From contig CAZGKT010000001.1 of assembly GCA_964525605.1 (NCBI GenBank), forward strand, positions 1 through 64,000: DNA of 64,000 bases. Direction: 5' to 3'. Under the pieces are notes generated by a model. The model ran no database searches and was not told the origin of the DNA. It was given only the letters and a program-made list of their open reading frames with translations. This document shows, in pieces, positions 45,283 to 52,722 of this stretch. The stretch comes from CAVTWJ01 sp964525605. GTDB lineage: Bacteria > Oederibacteriota > Muellerivitia > Muellerivitales > Muellerivitaceae. A program made the position numbers and the translations under genes. Position 1 is the stretch's first letter. Every line of letters begins with the position of its first letter.

Positions 45283-45359
45283 CGGGGCGTGGCGCAGCTC
45301 GGTAGCGCAGTTGCATGGGGTGCAAAAGGTCGCAGGTTCAAATCCTGCCGCCCCGACCA
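45283..45359 (+). tRNA. tRNA-Pro (anticodon GGG)
   Basis: A 77-nt cloverleaf with encoded CCA. The acceptor CGGGGCG pairs with CGCCCCG. The anticodon stem TTGCA/TGCAA holds loop TGGGGTG, anticodon GGG. The T-arm is GCAGG-TTCAAAT-CCTGC. It lies 53 bp after tRNA-Pro(CGG). Confidence 0.97.
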
Positions 45360-45520
45360 TTATTCATCCTTCGCTTAAATTCAACTATTCAAAAAACAGT
45401 TCTCTTTTAGTAAATTCCTCAACTTTTTGGGTCAAAAAATCGTCAAAATCCCTTATTTATATTCAAAAATCTGACAAAATTTCTATGTCTAGATTTACCT
45501 ATTCTTATTTTGAGGCATAA

Positions 45521-45796
45521 ATGAACAAAGGTGTGTTTTTGACCATTTCTGGAAGAGTTCAGGGGGTTGGCTTCCGCTATTTCACCTGGACAAACGCTAA
45601 AGAAATGGCACTCACGGGTTGGGTTCGAAACCTTCCCGATGGAAAGGTGGAAGTGTTGGCTTTTGGTCCTGAAAATGAATTGGAACAGTTTATGCTTGTT
45701 TTAAAGACGGGTTCCTTGGGAAGCAAGGTGATAGATTTGAGCTTCCAGTGGCTACAAGAGAATCATGATTTTTCGGATTTTACTATTAGGTACTGA
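45521..45796 (+). CDS. acyP: Acylphosphatase
   Basis: The 91-residue enzyme hydrolyses acyl phosphates. SGRVQGVGFRYFTW holds the catalytic Arg19, and LTGWVRNLPDGKVEV holds Asn37. GAGG before ATG. It lies 1 bp before the sigma factor gene. Confidence 0.93.
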   Translation: MNKGVFLTISGRVQGVGFRYFTWTNAKEMALTGWVRNLPDGKVEVLAFGPENELEQFMLVLKTGSLGSKVIDLSFQWLQENHDFSDFTIRY

Positions 45797-45797
45797 A

Positions 45798-46766
45798 ATG
45801 GCTAAACGTTTGGGGATGCAATTGAGATCCAATTCGCGGTCCAAAACCGAGTGGACAAACCAGCTTATTTCAATAGTAGTCAAGCGTTCGCCCAAAGCAC
45901 CCACTCCCCATTGCGAAAGAGTAACAACAGATAGTTTGAAATTGTACTTTCGGGAGATTTCCAAGATACCTTTGTTGACTGCGAGTGAAGAAGTGGATCT
46001 TGCCCAGCGAATCGAAAAGGGCGAGGAAAAAGCCAAGCAAATTCTCATCGCTTCAAACCTGAGGCTTGTAATAAATGTTGCAAAAAAATACATGTATCAG
46101 GGATTGAGTTTCCAAGATCTGATTGAAGAGGGAAACCTTGGGTTGATTAAGGCCAGTGAGAAATTTTCCTGGCGCCGTGGGTTTAAATTCAGTACTTATG
46201 CGACTTGGTGGATCCGTCAATCCATTACCCGCGCTCTTTCTAATTATTCCAGAACCGTTAGGGTTCCTGTTCACGTTTCGGAAGATATCAGCCGGGTGGA
46301 GCGAATTAGCCGAAATTTGACAAGAAAGTTGGGGCGCGATCCCAGCCTCTTAGAATTATCTAAAGCGGCTAAAATAAAGTTTGAGAAAATTCATAAGCTC
46401 CATCGGTTAGCTCAACGGGATGTATCCCTTGAACATCAATTTGGGGATGACCCACAATCTAAAACACTCGTCGATTTTATCGAGGATAAGACTGCCCCCA
46501 ACCCGGCTCAATCCATGTTTGGATTGTTGCGTACAGAAAAACTCGTGAAACTTTTTGAGAATTTATCCGAGAAGGAGAAAACGGTCATCCAAATGAGGTT
46601 TGGCTTTGATTTGGATCACTCGCACACTTTGGAACAAACCGGACAAACATTGGGCGTTACCCGGGAAAGAATTCGCCAGATCGAGGAAAAAGCCCTGCAA
46701 AAAATCCGATTACTGATTAAATCCCGCCAGCAAGAATACCATGAACTCCTCAACGAATTTGTGTAA
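45798..46766 (+). CDS. RNA polymerase sigma-70 factor, RpoD/group 2 type
   Basis: The 322-residue protein lacks region 1.1 but has region 1.2 (SLKLYFREISKIPLL). Regions 2.1-2.4 carry NLRLVINVAKKYMYQGLSFQ, DLIEEGNLGLIKASEKFSW and FKFSTYATWWIRQSITRALS. Region 3 and region 4.2 (LGVTRERIRQIEEKALQKIR) follow. The strong -10/-35 recognition residues match the housekeeping type. It may be the primary or an alternative sigma factor. ATG 45798 has AGG upstream. Confidence 0.9.
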   Translation: MAKRLGMQLRSNSRSKTEWTNQLISIVVKRSPKAPTPHCERVTTDSLKLYFREISKIPLLTASEEVDLAQRIEKGEEKAKQILIASNLRLVINVAKKYMYQGLSFQDLIEEGNLGLIKASEKFSWRRGFKFSTYATWWIRQSITRALSNYSRTVRVPVHVSEDISRVERISRNLTRKLGRDPSLLELSKAAKIKFEKIHKLHRLAQRDVSLEHQFGDDPQSKTLVDFIEDKTAPNPAQSMFGLLRTEKLVKLFENLSEKEKTVIQMRFGFDLDHSHTLEQTGQTLGVTRERIRQIEEKALQKIRLLIKSRQQEYHELLNEFV

Positions 46767-46837
46767 GATAACCCTCCGTTAATTTCTGAAATTCATAACT
46801 ATTCTCTTTTTCACAATTCCATTTCTTCGGAGGGATC

Positions 46838-47350
46838 ATGGATATCAAGTCATTTATTCGTGATGTGCCGGATTTTCCAAAACCTGGAATCAATTTTAAA
46901 GACATTACTCCCTTGCTGAATAATTCAGACGCCCTGAACCATGTTTTGGAGATTTGGACGAAGCGTTATGTGGAAAAGAAAATCGATGTTATCGTAGCGA
47001 TGGAGTCGAGGGGATTTATATTTGGAGCCGCCCTGGCAAATCGGATAGGCGCGGGATTTGTACCAGTTAGAAAACCCGGGAAATTACCATGGAAAACTTT
47101 TAGTGAAACCTACGATCTGGAATATGGCCAGGATACCCTTCAAATTCACCAGGACGCCTTTAAACCCGGAGATAAAGTAGTCATCCTTGATGATGTATTG
47201 GCTACGGGAGGAACAGCCGCCGCCGCCATTCGATTGGTTGAAAAGGCAGGTGGAAAGGTCCTGGAAGCGAGCTTTTTGATGGAGCTATTGTTTTTGAAGG
47301 GTCAACAAAAATTGAAACCAACACCTGTTTTTTCTATAATCCAGTACTAA
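46838..47350 (+). CDS. apt: Adenine phosphoribosyltransferase
   Basis: The 170-residue enzyme makes AMP from adenine and PRPP. KPGINFKDITPLL near the start, VAMESRGFIFGAALANRIGA, FVPVRKPGKLPW and the PRPP loop VVILDDVLATGGTAAAAI. GGAGGGATC just before ATG is a strong ribosome site. Confidence 0.96.
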   Translation: MDIKSFIRDVPDFPKPGINFKDITPLLNNSDALNHVLEIWTKRYVEKKIDVIVAMESRGFIFGAALANRIGAGFVPVRKPGKLPWKTFSETYDLEYGQDTLQIHQDAFKPGDKVVILDDVLATGGTAAAAIRLVEKAGGKVLEASFLMELLFLKGQQKLKPTPVFSIIQY

Positions 47351-47385
47351 TTTTGAGTTTTAAACATAAACTTGCGCTTCGACGG

Positions 47386-47462
47386 GCCCTCGTAGCTCAG
47401 TTGGATAGAGCGACCCTTTCCTAAAGGGTAGGTCACGCGTTCGATTCGCGTCGAGGGTACCA
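47386..47462 (+). tRNA. tRNA-Arg (anticodon CCT)
   Basis: A 77-nt cloverleaf with encoded CCA. The acceptor GCCCTCG faces CGAGGGT, making the first pair G1-U72 rather than G-C. The anticodon stem ACCCT/AGGGT holds loop TTCCTAA, anticodon CCT. T-arm GCGCGT... with TTCGATT loop. Confidence 0.93.
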
Positions 47463-47471
47463 CCCGATGAG

Positions 47472-47491
47472 GCCTTCCCGCGAGGGAAGGC
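47472..47491 (+). terminator. Hairpin after tRNA-Arg
   Basis: GCCTTCCC (47472-47479) and GGGAAGGC (47484-47491) pair perfectly around a GCGA tetraloop, followed by TTCGCTTT. It probably ends the tRNA transcript. Confidence 0.7.
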
Positions 47492-47529
47492 TTCGCTTTC
47501 AGAAGACTTCAGTGAAAAGGATAAAAAAT

Positions 47530-48234
47530 ATGACTCAGGCATTTCATCCTGTCCCAGGCGCTTCCCACCCTACTGAGCAAAATCATATTCAAAAATGGAT
47601 CACATGGGCCAAAACCCATCAAGAAATGGTATTTGTTGGCGCAATACTTCTAATAATCATGGCTGTTGGGATTCCCTATTACCTGCATAGTTTGGAACAG
47701 AGCGAAAAAGACGCCCAAAACAGTTTGAATTTAGCGCAATATTATCTTCAGGCCCCGGTAGATCCGAAAAACGGACCCTTTAAGACGGATAGTGAAAAAT
47801 ACCAGCAAGCACTTCAAACCTTTCATCGAATCACGACCGATTATGCCGGAACAAAAACCGCAAAAATAGCTCAGTTTTTCGAAGCTAAGTGCCAATATTT
47901 CATGGGACAGTACCAACAAGCCTACGCTAGCTTTGACGCGGCCTCTCAATCCCTCAAAGAAGGGCCTCTGGGGCAGGAAGCCTTTTTAGGAAAAACCCTG
48001 TGTTTGGAAGCTCAAAACCAGTGGCCCCAAGTCATTACGTTGCTTGAATCCTTTTTGAAAGACCAACCGCAAAGTTTTCTTATTCCCGAGATTCAATTGC
48101 GATTGGCTGAGGCTTATTTAAAAAATCAGAATAAGGATAAAGCCATGGAAGAGTTGAAAATGACCACTAAACAATATGGGGACACCAATTGGGGAAAAGA
48201 AGCCGCTCAACGATTGAGCGAGTTAGCTTCTTAA
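47530..48234 (+). CDS. Membrane-anchored TPR protein (YfgM-like)
   Basis: The 234-residue protein has a membrane helix at about 33-52 (MVFVGAILLIIMAVGIPYYL) and a periplasmic TPR array (YQQALQTFHRITTDYAGTKT, AYASFDAASQSLKEGPLG, VITLLESFLKDQPQSFLI, AMEELKMTTKQYGDTNWG). This is the YfgM/TPR_21 pattern, linked to envelope protein folding. ATG 47530 with AAAAGGAT. It is convergent with, and overlaps by 12 bases, the aminotransferase gene. Confidence 0.75.
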   Translation: MTQAFHPVPGASHPTEQNHIQKWITWAKTHQEMVFVGAILLIIMAVGIPYYLHSLEQSEKDAQNSLNLAQYYLQAPVDPKNGPFKTDSEKYQQALQTFHRITTDYAGTKTAKIAQFFEAKCQYFMGQYQQAYASFDAASQSLKEGPLGQEAFLGKTLCLEAQNQWPQVITLLESFLKDQPQSFLIPEIQLRLAEAYLKNQNKDKAMEELKMTTKQYGDTNWGKEAAQRLSELAS

Positions 48235-49392
48235 AACCGTATTGCAATATTCTGTCATGCGATGAACCCCCGTTTCAAATAGTTCCGTTTTAGGCAAAAG
48301 GCTGAGCACCCCGAAACAACTCTCCGAAATGTCGTAAAATGATCCAGGGTGGATTAACACATTCTCTTTTTTCAGTAAATTCATAACCCATTCCTCATCA
48401 CTAAAGCACGGTTTTTGCCATTCCACTAAGCTGTACCAGCCCCCTTCAAAGGGCCATAAACGGACTCCCTCTTTGGAAGCTAGCTGTTTTTCCAAAAATG
48501 ATCGATTGTGTAAAATTCGTTTTCGGATTTGGTTTTGAACGTCAGCACCAGCTTTAAACAAGTTGGGCAATGCGTTTTGGACGGGTGTTTGGACGGACAG
48601 ATAACTATCTGAGATGAATTCCAAGCGCTCTAGGGCCTCTAAAACCAGCTTTTCGGGCCCATCAACCACTATCCAGGATAGTTTCAACTGGGGAAGCCCT
48701 AATGTTTTCGAGAGGCCCCCGAGCCTAAAAGTTAGGACATCGGGATTGGAAAAAGTCTTATAGGGACGTTGGGGAATAAGATAATCCCAAAAGACTTCAT
48801 CGGATATAAAAGCTATGTTTCGGTCAGCGCAAAATTTTAAAACCTCCAACAAATCGGCGTTTGAGAGGCATACCCCCGTAGGATTTTGTGGATTCACGCT
48901 TATAAAGCCTTTAAGTTTTCCTTTAACGGTTGATTGAAAACTCTTTAAATCTAGAGGCCAACCAGGCTCGAATCTGAAGAAATATGGAACAGAATTAACA
49001 GATTCAAGATGAGCGAGATGATCAAGCAATGGATAACCTGGCATAGGAATAAGGAAAGAATCCTCTGGATCAGCAAGCAACTTAAACAAATAAGAATAGG
49101 CTTCACTGGTACTAGCGGTCAAAATTACTCGGTTGCTATCGGTTTTAAGGCCCCCATCCGACAAATATTGCGCAACGGTTTGTCTAGCAACCTGAATACC
49201 GGCAGCATCAGGTCTGTAGAATAAGTTTTGAGAACTCGAAAGCCCAAATAATAAATTTTGAGGGTATTCAAAGCCACAGAGGGTTGGATTTGACTCGGTT
49301 AAGTCAATGAATGGTGTCCCCGAAAGGGAATTGACCAATAATGAAATAGAATTATTAGAAAGGTCTTTTGGCGTCCTGGACGAGAAAACCAT
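48223..49392 (-). CDS. PLP-dependent aminotransferase, class I/II
   Basis: The 389-residue fold-type I enzyme has FIDLTESNPTLCGFEYP, YLSDGGLKTDSNRVILTAST, SVNPQNPTGVCLSNADLLEV, AFISDEVFWDYL and the PLP Lys in LGGLSKTLGLPQLKLSWI. It resembles aspartate/alanine-type aminotransferases; the substrate is unassigned. ATG 49392 has GAGG upstream; ATG 49401 and TTG 49407 are alternatives. It is the first gene of the minus-strand block. Confidence 0.87.
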   Translation of the reverse strand: MVFSSRTPKDLSNNSISLLVNSLSGTPFIDLTESNPTLCGFEYPQNLLFGLSSSQNLFYRPDAAGIQVARQTVAQYLSDGGLKTDSNRVILTASTSEAYSYLFKLLADPEDSFLIPMPGYPLLDHLAHLESVNSVPYFFRFEPGWPLDLKSFQSTVKGKLKGFISVNPQNPTGVCLSNADLLEVLKFCADRNIAFISDEVFWDYLIPQRPYKTFSNPDVLTFRLGGLSKTLGLPQLKLSWIVVDGPEKLVLEALERLEFISDSYLSVQTPVQNALPNLFKAGADVQNQIRKRILHNRSFLEKQLASKEGVRLWPFEGGWYSLVEWQKPCFSDEEWVMNLLKKENVLIHPGSFYDISESCFGVLSLLPKTELFETGVHRMTEYCNTVLRS

Positions 49393-49762
49393 GTTAAACA
49401 TCCTCAAGTGGAACTTTAAGTTGTTCGAAAACTACAATGGCCATAAATCAAAAGCTAGCTAAACACTTATTAAGCCAGCCAAGAGGAGTTGGATCGTCTA
49501 ATTTACTGAAAGAATGTAAATTTAAATCTTTCCAAATAAGCATATATTGGGGTGAAAATTGGCCGATCGAAGATCGGATAAGAAGATTGAATTCATATTT
49601 TCTTTTAAATAAACACCATTTAAATGCAAAATCAGGCCATTTTAAGCGTATGCCAATGAATAACCAGATTCTCTCTGCTTAAAAGTTTCCAGACTCGGCA
49701 ATCAGCTCGTAAATGGTTACTTAGGGAGTGCGTTTTAAAAAAACTCCTTTTTTTATAGTTTT
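49393..49762. other. AT-rich gap holding the left inverted repeat of the recombinase unit
   Basis: No supported gene. An 81-codon plus-strand ORF (49437-49682) has low-complexity AT-rich content and no family match I recognise. CCGATC (49563-49568) and GATCGG (49572-49577) form a small hairpin. The 17-bp repeat lies at 49619-49635. Confidence 0.5.
49619..49635 (+). repeat. 17-bp inverted repeat, left copy
   Basis: TTTAAATGCAAAATCAG, present on the plus strand here and exactly, inverted, at 50905-50921. It lies 128 bp beyond the recombinase stop codon. Its first 14 bases also occur at 26089-26102 in this same orientation. Confidence 0.8.
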
Positions 49763-50806
49763 CTAATTTTTTAAGTCTTTGAGCTGCCGGATTTTTTTTA
49801 GGACATCCCCCGGGCCATCGGTCGCTTGTAGTTGCAGAGCCATAGCGGTCCAAGTGGTTGGAAAGGCTTTTTGATGTGCCTTGATAGCTTTAGTGGAGGC
49901 TAACTTGACGTAATTTTCACTGACCATGATGCTGGAATGCCCCATGAGGTCACGAATTTCATAAACACTTGCTCCCGCTTCGGCAAGTTGAGTTCCAAAG
50001 GAATGCCGTAATACGTGAACAGTCAACTCATCGGCATGATCTAAATTGGCCCAATGGGCGGCTTTTTTAACCCAAGTTTCTAGATAATCAGGATGAATGG
50101 GTAGATTTGAACTTCGTGGGCTTGAGAAGAGATAGGGACATGATGGATCGGGACGATTCTTCAGGTAAAGCAACAAAAGGTTCGCGACTACTGGGGTCAT
50201 GGGAATCGTACGTTCTTTATCGCCTTTTCCTATGACTGTCACTAATTTCTGCGAGAGGTCGATGTCACGAATTCTTATATGGGCTATCTCGGACACTCGA
50301 AGTCCGCAGTGATAGCCAAACAGTACCACTAAACTAATTTTTTGGGACTCTAAGTCATATGTCTTTAGGTTTTTAACCAAAGATTCTCGATCGCCAGGTA
50401 CTAGAGGATGGGGATTTCTTTGAGGGCTGCGGATGGCCAAATTGTGGAATACGGCCGTAGGATCTGTCGCAATGTGTTGAATGGAGGCTAAATAGCGGTA
50501 AAAAGAGCGTGTTGAAGCTAAAATTCGTTTAATGGTTCTCGTAGCATAAGCTTCTCGAGTTTTGCCGGTGGGGGTAACACCTGGTATAGCCAAAGAACCG
50601 GCGAATTTAACCATATGCTCTGGAGTGGCTTCCGTAGGACTCTTGAGATTCAACTTATCAATAAATTGCTTTAAAACCCTCAAATCCTGGTTGTAATTTT
50701 CCTTCGTGTGGGAGGATTTGCAAAGGCTCAAGAAACCATCGTACGGTTTCAAATTGAATAAATTTGAAGGAATTAGATCCAGATTAGGTTGAGGTTCTTT
50801 TTTCAT
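49763..50806 (-). CDS. Xer-type tyrosine recombinase
   Basis: The 347-residue enzyme has an N-terminal SAM-like core-binding domain (SHTKENYNQDLRVLKQFIDKL). All catalytic residues are present: Arg170 (GYHCGLRVSEIA), Lys194 (IGKGDKERTIPM), His264 and Arg267 (VHVLRHSFGTQL), His290 (DLMGHSSIMVS) and Tyr299 (ENYVKLAS). It is XerC/XerD/XerH-sized, about 45 residues longer than most Xer proteins because of an N-terminal extension. It stands alone, with no second xer gene beside it. The ATG abuts the 12-6-12 inverted repeat; a TTG at 50824 would start inside it. Confidence 0.92.
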   Translation of the reverse strand: MKKEPQPNLDLIPSNLFNLKPYDGFLSLCKSSHTKENYNQDLRVLKQFIDKLNLKSPTEATPEHMVKFAGSLAIPGVTPTGKTREAYATRTIKRILASTRSFYRYLASIQHIATDPTAVFHNLAIRSPQRNPHPLVPGDRESLVKNLKTYDLESQKISLVVLFGYHCGLRVSEIAHIRIRDIDLSQKLVTVIGKGDKERTIPMTPVVANLLLLYLKNRPDPSCPYLFSSPRSSNLPIHPDYLETWVKKAAHWANLDHADELTVHVLRHSFGTQLAEAGASVYEIRDLMGHSSIMVSENYVKLASTKAIKAHQKAFPTTWTAMALQLQATDGPGDVLKKIRQLKDLKN

Positions 50807-50836
50807 AACTCGGTATAACTGCAATTATACCGAGTT
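50807..50836. other. Candidate dif/Xer core site: perfect 12-6-12 inverted repeat
   Basis: Left arm AACTCGGTATAA (50807-50818), 6-bp centre CTGCAA (50819-50824), right arm TTATACCGAGTT (50825-50836); the arms are exact reverse complements. Tyrosine-recombinase core sites have two inverted arms of about 11 bp around a 6-bp crossover region, and dif arms typically end ATAA and TTAT at the inner side, as here. It sits directly upstream of the recombinase ATG. Alternatives are an operator or a translation-blocking hairpin. Confidence 0.65.
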
Positions 50837-50904
50837 CGAATCTTAAATCAACAACCCTTTTGCCATCAAATAAATTCTTGATTGGAAATCGATCAAAGAT
50901 TTTG

Positions 50905-50921
50905 CTGATTTTGCATTTAAA
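50905..50921 (-). repeat. 17-bp inverted repeat, right copy
   Basis: The exact reverse complement of 49619-49635, 69 bp outside the dif-like site. The two copies enclose 49619-50921, the recombinase and its site. The identity ends sharply on both sides of the 17 bp, and I see no target duplication outside. Confidence 0.8.
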
Positions 50922-50993
50922 AGCTATTTGTTTGGAAGATTAAGAGTGAGAACGGATAAATTACCCGATTTTGGATTGGCTCATTTTTTGAAA

Positions 50994-51749
50994 TCAACTT
51001 AAAAATTTTGAAAGAATTTTTGAAAATGCATCGGGGTCTTCCATCGGAATCAGATGCCCGACCCCTTCAACCGTCTTTAAAACGCTCCTTGGAATACATC
51101 GCGCCATGTTCTTCGATTCCGATATGGGAATTAAAGGATCTTCTTGACCTGCAATTACCAGGGCTGGGACCTGAATTTGACTAAGAAACCCACTTTGATC
51201 ACGGCGTTCGGCCATGCATTTTTGGGCGGTTACTATACCTTGAGAACTCGCCATCATGATCAATTTTCTTACAGAACCAACAATTTGGGGTTTGAATTTT
51301 ATAGTCGGTGGGCCCAGAAGACCAGGAATTAAAGATTCGGGCAAATATCTTATTCCCTCCTTTTCGACTTTTCTGATCATATCAAAACGGTTCATTTTAC
51401 CTTCAGGTGAGTCAATTCCAGCTCGGGTTGAAATTAATATCAATTTCGAAACTTTTTCTGGGTATTTTCTCAAGAATTCAAATGCCCAATATCCTCCCAT
51501 GGATATTCCGCCTAGGGCCATACGCTCAGATGGGATATAAAACTCATTTAATGTTTCAAATAAATCATCTGATGCTTTTTCAAAAGAATATATTTCTAAA
51601 TTTTCTTGAGATCCAAACCCTGGAAAATTCGGAAGGATCATTTTATAACCTGGAATTTGAACCTTCGAGAACATCGATTGGTTCAATGGAAAAGCATGAA
51701 GTAAAACCAATGGCTTTCCGGTTCCAATCGTTTCGATTCGCAGTTTCAT
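50994..51749 (-). CDS. Alpha/beta hydrolase
   Basis: The 251-residue protein has the oxyanion segment KPLVLLHAFPLNQSMF, the nucleophile Ser in GGISMGGYWAFEFL, the acid Asp in VIAGQEDPLIPIS and the His in VEGVGHLIPMEDP. It resembles esterase/BioH-like small-molecule hydrolases; the substrate is unknown. The catalytic set is complete. Confidence 0.9.
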   Translation of the reverse strand: MKLRIETIGTGKPLVLLHAFPLNQSMFSKVQIPGYKMILPNFPGFGSQENLEIYSFEKASDDLFETLNEFYIPSERMALGGISMGGYWAFEFLRKYPEKVSKLILISTRAGIDSPEGKMNRFDMIRKVEKEGIRYLPESLIPGLLGPPTIKFKPQIVGSVRKLIMMASSQGIVTAQKCMAERRDQSGFLSQIQVPALVIAGQEDPLIPISESKNMARCIPRSVLKTVEGVGHLIPMEDPDAFSKILSKFLS

Positions 51750-51791
51750 TAATAAACCTAGTTGAAATTGAGGTTAACCTTACTTTTTGAA

Positions 51792-51927
51792 CACTTCACT
51801 TTAGGCATTGAAGTGCCGCTTTGCATTGGGCAAAACATGGGTTGAAGTGAAAAGACATACTAGATTCATTTTCATCAGTTCCCTGTCACTGAGAACCTTA
51901 TAAAATTAATAGCAGGGGTTTGAAGTG
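51792..51927. repeat. Four TGAAGTG motifs in an intergenic gap
   Basis: CACTTCA at 51792-51798 (inverted), TGAAGTG at 51809-51815, 51843-51849 and 51921-51927. The first two form a palindrome with a 10-nt spacer, as for a dimer operator. The gap, 51750-51951, lies upstream of the hydrolase gene and beyond the stop of the next gene, so it could regulate the hydrolase. Confidence 0.35.
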
Positions 51928-51951
51928 TTGATTGATTAAAATTTATGATTA

Positions 51952-52581
51952 TTAATTCGGCGATGGTGTAGTGGTCGTCCCGGGAGTGGGAGATTCCTTC
52001 GGATTAATCCAATCATTTACCCGTTGGTATAGGTTGGGTTGCGGAGTGGCGGTTACGGTGGGTGTTGGTGTCGGGCTATACGCGACTCTTGCATCCAAAA
52101 CGATTCCAACTTCATGACTTCCCCGACTCGGTGAAGTCCCTTCTAATACATCCAATTCAAGTGCGTATTCAGACTTATGCAAATTTAAGAACTTTCCGTA
52201 AAGGGCTATCTTTTGCCCGTCAACGAGATTGTTCAATTCGCGCAAATCACCTGTTTGTGTGTGAACCAGCAAAATTGGAAATGAATAATGAACATCGTCT
52301 AAATCCTTCAGGGTGACTTCCAAAACGTTATATTGATCCACATCCATTCCGATTTTTTTCAACTGTTCCCGGTAAGAAACAGGGGATTTCCAATGGAACG
52401 CTTTAAAATAGCCCTCTATTCGGATAGACCGACCCATATTAATCTTATCGTAATGAGTTCTAAGAAAATTTAAATGTATATCTTCGTAGTGGGTAAAAAA
52501 CAAATCTCCCTGGTTTTCTGCGAGCACCCAAATGACAGGACCAACAAATATCGCCATAAAAACCAATAGAGCTTTTTTCAC
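51952..52581 (-). CDS. Hypothetical secreted protein
   Basis: The 209-residue product has a signal peptide (IFVGPVIWVLAENQ), a beta-rich middle with RSIRIEGYFKAFHWKSP and GQKIALYGKFLNLHKSEYAL resembling an OB-like fold, and a Pro/Thr tail (SPTPTPTVTATPQP). No known family. GTG start with AGAGGT upstream. Confidence 0.6.
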   Translation of the reverse strand: MKKALLVFMAIFVGPVIWVLAENQGDLFFTHYEDIHLNFLRTHYDKINMGRSIRIEGYFKAFHWKSPVSYREQLKKIGMDVDQYNVLEVTLKDLDDVHYSFPILLVHTQTGDLRELNNLVDGQKIALYGKFLNLHKSEYALELDVLEGTSPSRGSHEVGIVLDARVAYSPTPTPTVTATPQPNLYQRVNDWINPKESPTPGTTTTPSPN

Positions 52582-52722
52582 TTAAAAGACCTCTTTTCTA
52601 AAAGATCAACCAAAGAGTTTTGCATTATAACTACACCTTTGGGCTAGGAAAAGATTTTCCATTTTTTAAAAACATCTCTTTTAAAGTCCGGTTTAAATAA
52701 TTTCAAGTTTCGTTTTCACAAT

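Noticed and set aside
49437..49682. 81-codon plus-strand ORF beside the recombinase
   Set aside because: AT-rich, no ribosome site, no recognisable motif, and it runs into the 17-bp repeat. Treated as noncoding.
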